Positions 61,821 to 64,000 of a stretch of 64,000 nucleotides of DNA are shown here, one piece after another. This stretch comes from Stichopus chloronotus (lineage: Eukaryota; Echinodermata; Holothuroidea; Aspidochirotida; Stichopodidae). The stretch lies in NCBI GenBank assembly GCA_021234535.1, contig CM037830.1:3570170-3634169 (forward strand), given 5' to 3'. The notes beneath the pieces were generated by a model, which was given only the letters and a program-made list of their open reading frames with translations, had not been told where the DNA came from and ran no database searches. Each line of letters opens with the position of its first letter. Within the stretch, counting starts at the first letter, position 1. The translations under genes were made by a program, and so were the position numbers.

Positions 61821-62174
61821 TTAAAGGGAAATAGGGCGTTTGTTTTAGAGAAAACATCCATATTTTTTAAAACAATGTTTGTGGACGTAGAATGATAGAT
61901 TTTTCAAAATAAGAAAGGACAGTAGTCTTCTTTTCAAAAAAGAAGCTCCTCGCAGACAGAAATTCAGTTATTTGTTACTCAACACTAATTTGTTCACCCA
62001 AACTTTTCAAAATTCAAATGATGCATTTTCTATTACTCATCACATGTGTAATATTTTGAGAAAATGAAGCTTTGGTAGATGTTTATAGATGAGACTGAAT
62101 GGTTTAACAATGATTACCACTATTTCCTTTTGCATGTCATGTCGGTGTATTCTAAACGCCCTATTTCTCTTTAA
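61821..62174 (+). mobile_element. TTAA-flanked MITE, family A copy 3
   Basis: TTAA at both ends with terminal repeats AGGGAAATAGGGCGTTT and its inverse (one mismatch on the right). Same orientation as copy 2, with an extra block of about 45 bases (62099-62143) relative to it. Confidence 0.88.
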
Positions 62175-62829
62175 AGTCCACCACATGTGCAATCAGAACA
62201 ATGGATCCCTGTGTACGCTGTGTAATACGAGCTGCTCTGCATCTTTCGAATTTGCTGTCAATCTAAGAGTACTGTAACTTAGAACCAGTTGAGAATTTTG
62301 CTTTCCGGGAGGTAAAAATATAGCTTACGGTGATGCAATACAGCCTTTAAAGTAGAGGCTTATGATCCTGCCATTGTGATTTATTAGTTTTGTGAAGAGC
62401 GCTTATTTCAGTTTTTTGTTGCACACAACGTAACTAAAGACTCTTAAAAAGTGGCAATTTTACTTTGAAAAGTTACAGGTTGCGTGCATAAACACTTACT
62501 CATGCCAGATGGCTAACCCTGTAGCATTCCTTTTAGCCCAGGCCTGACATAACAGTGTTGACAAAGCATTTATATGCGAGTTTGGAAGGGTTAAATATGT
62601 AAGACATATCACCTTTAACTTCTCTGTAACCTCCATCTCCCTTGCACACATCAACCCATGTTTTCTGTAGACAACAACCTTGTATGTTGTCAAGTGTCAT
62701 CTTCTTGTCGTGTATGACTTTCCAGCAATATGCTTAAGTAGATATTTTGTAAAGTTTTACAGTAAGTGAAGGAAACATAATTAGTCAAAAAATATTTATA
62801 AAAAAATTACTAGTATCAAAGAGGAAACT

Positions 62830-63287
62830 ATGCCACACATGTGCGACACCAACATGTCTACTAGCACAGCAGTGCCAGTTTCTAGGTTCGGTACTGCCTC
62901 GGTCACATTACGAAAAAACGTGTCTGCGACTGTACTGCAACTCATGGAATTGCAAATGGCATGCAACTGCTTGCAACTAGTGCCATCTACAATCAGGGCC
63001 AGAGTGTGACGCAGGCAGTACTGCAACTTGGCTGCATTATTCCGCATTGTACTGCGAATGGTCTGCAAACAAGAATGTGCAACTATTTGCAAATTGTGCT
63101 GCGCTGTGTTGCGTTGATCGGTGAACGATGGCGAATGCTCGCAACACGGTCGGAGGCTCGGAGCCTGAGATGCGATGGGGCATGCAACATACGCAGACTG
63201 TTCGGCAATCTCCTGTGAACGTTTTGCGATGTACTGCTACTATCACGCATGTTTGCAGACAGATATAACCACAAGTGTATAAAACGT
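62830..63287. repeat. CpG-rich TGCAA/TGCG block
   Basis: Composition changes sharply at about 62.85 kb. Short words such as actgcaact, ttgcaa, tgcgttg and gcaacac recur with many CpG. The same style resumes at 63660-64000. It is probably one repetitive element interrupted by the foldback insertion. Open frames on both strands follow from the composition. Confidence 0.4.
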
Positions 63288-63293
63288 GATGTG

Positions 63294-63647
63294 TATGGCG
63301 AGCCAAATGCCCAATAATTCGAGAAACCTGGATTATCGGTTGATAAACCAGGTTTATCAACCAATAAACCAGGTTTCTCGACCGGTTAACCAGGTTTATA
63401 GACGCCATATGCCCAGTAATTCGTGAAACCTGACTTATCAGTTGATAAACCAGGTTTATCAAGTTTCTAACTTACAGTGTCGATAAACCTGGCATCACCT
63501 TGATAAACCTGGAATTTCAAATAACTGAGCATTTGGGGTTGATAAACCTGGTTTTTCAACTGATAAACCTGGTTTATCGGCTGATAAACCTGGTTTATCA
63601 ACCGATAATCCAGGTTTCTCGTATTATTGGGCATTTGGCTTGCCATA
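63294..63647. mobile_element. foldback element with 6-bp target duplication
   Basis: The two ends are inverted copies over about 60 bases (TATGGCGAGCCAAATGCCC on the left against TATGGCAAGCCAAATGCCC on the right). The inside is filled with tandem palindromes GATAAACCAGGTTTATC and variants. GATGTG occurs immediately outside both ends (63288-63293 and 63648-63653). Confidence 0.88.
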
Positions 63648-64000
63648 GATGTGTGGTGGCTGTTGTATAAATAGTTGAAATCCGTGTGTGCAGTCGCCGT
63701 GCTGCGTCGTGCTGCAAACGTGTTGAGACTTGTTTGCAGCCGGTTTCAATCGAACATATACGTTGGGGGGAAAGGGCGAATACTAGTTTGCAGTAGCTGC
63801 TGCATCGTGTTGCGCATGTTCGCAGTACGTTCGTGGCACATTCGCACGCAGGAGGCGTTTGGACCAGTTTTACGGAGGTAAAAGATGTTCTCTGTACTGC
63901 GCTTGTGTGGATGTTCGCAGTACAGCATCGTACGACGCAGTATGGCACTGCATGGCGCAGCACAGTATGAGACCGTTGCAGTCTGTCGTATAGTTGCTAG

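Overview
The window looks like nuclear DNA of an invertebrate animal. It is AT-rich, its coding exons are short (36 to 183 bases) and scattered with GT-AG boundaries, introns run from hundreds of bases to over 20 kb, and most of the sequence is interspersed repeats, MITE-like elements, a minisatellite and simple repeats. The repeat style suggests a marine deuterostome, perhaps an echinoderm. That assignment is inference; no diagnostic gene is present.

Two genes stand out, both on the minus strand. The first is a long, interrupted gene read from about 44.5 kb down to 1.8 kb. Its exons (44378-44538, 38317-38499, a doubtful 36654-36690, 35755-35860, 34110-34245, 33177-33212, 9283-9443, 4195-4296, 3811-3880, 1801-1923) have splice sites whose reading phases fit together without a stop. 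The product is an extracellular, glycosylated protein with fibronectin-III-like segments followed by a textbook EGF-like domain on a symmetric phase 1-1 exon. The layout recalls IL-17-receptor-type or cytokine-receptor-type ectodomains, but this is pattern resemblance only. The start, any membrane segment and any intracellular part are not securely seen.

The second is a compact gene (22503-22860, TATA box near 22940, polyadenylation signal near 22455) nested on the same strand inside the 23.7 kb intron of the first. It encodes a 55-residue precursor: signal peptide, short acidic propeptide, Arg-Arg, and a tiny cationic tail with five cysteines. This has the organisation of an antimicrobial or other secreted cysteine-rich peptide. 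It is the most novel item in the window.

Layout: 0-9.5 kb holds the 3' exons of the receptor-like gene with two islands of a dispersed repeat carrying a nuclear-receptor DR1 motif. 9.5-33 kb is mostly the giant intron, with the nested gene, a CpG-richer CRE-containing island near 20.6 kb, duplicated modules at 25-26 kb and a palindromic tandem array at 27 kb. 33-44.6 kb holds the 5' exons, a TTAA-flanked element and a 26-bp minisatellite with 104-bp higher-order structure. 44.6-64 kb has little coding evidence and holds TTAA-flanked MITEs, a DR1-repeat array at 53-54 kb, and a foldback element with a 6-bp target duplication at the right end.
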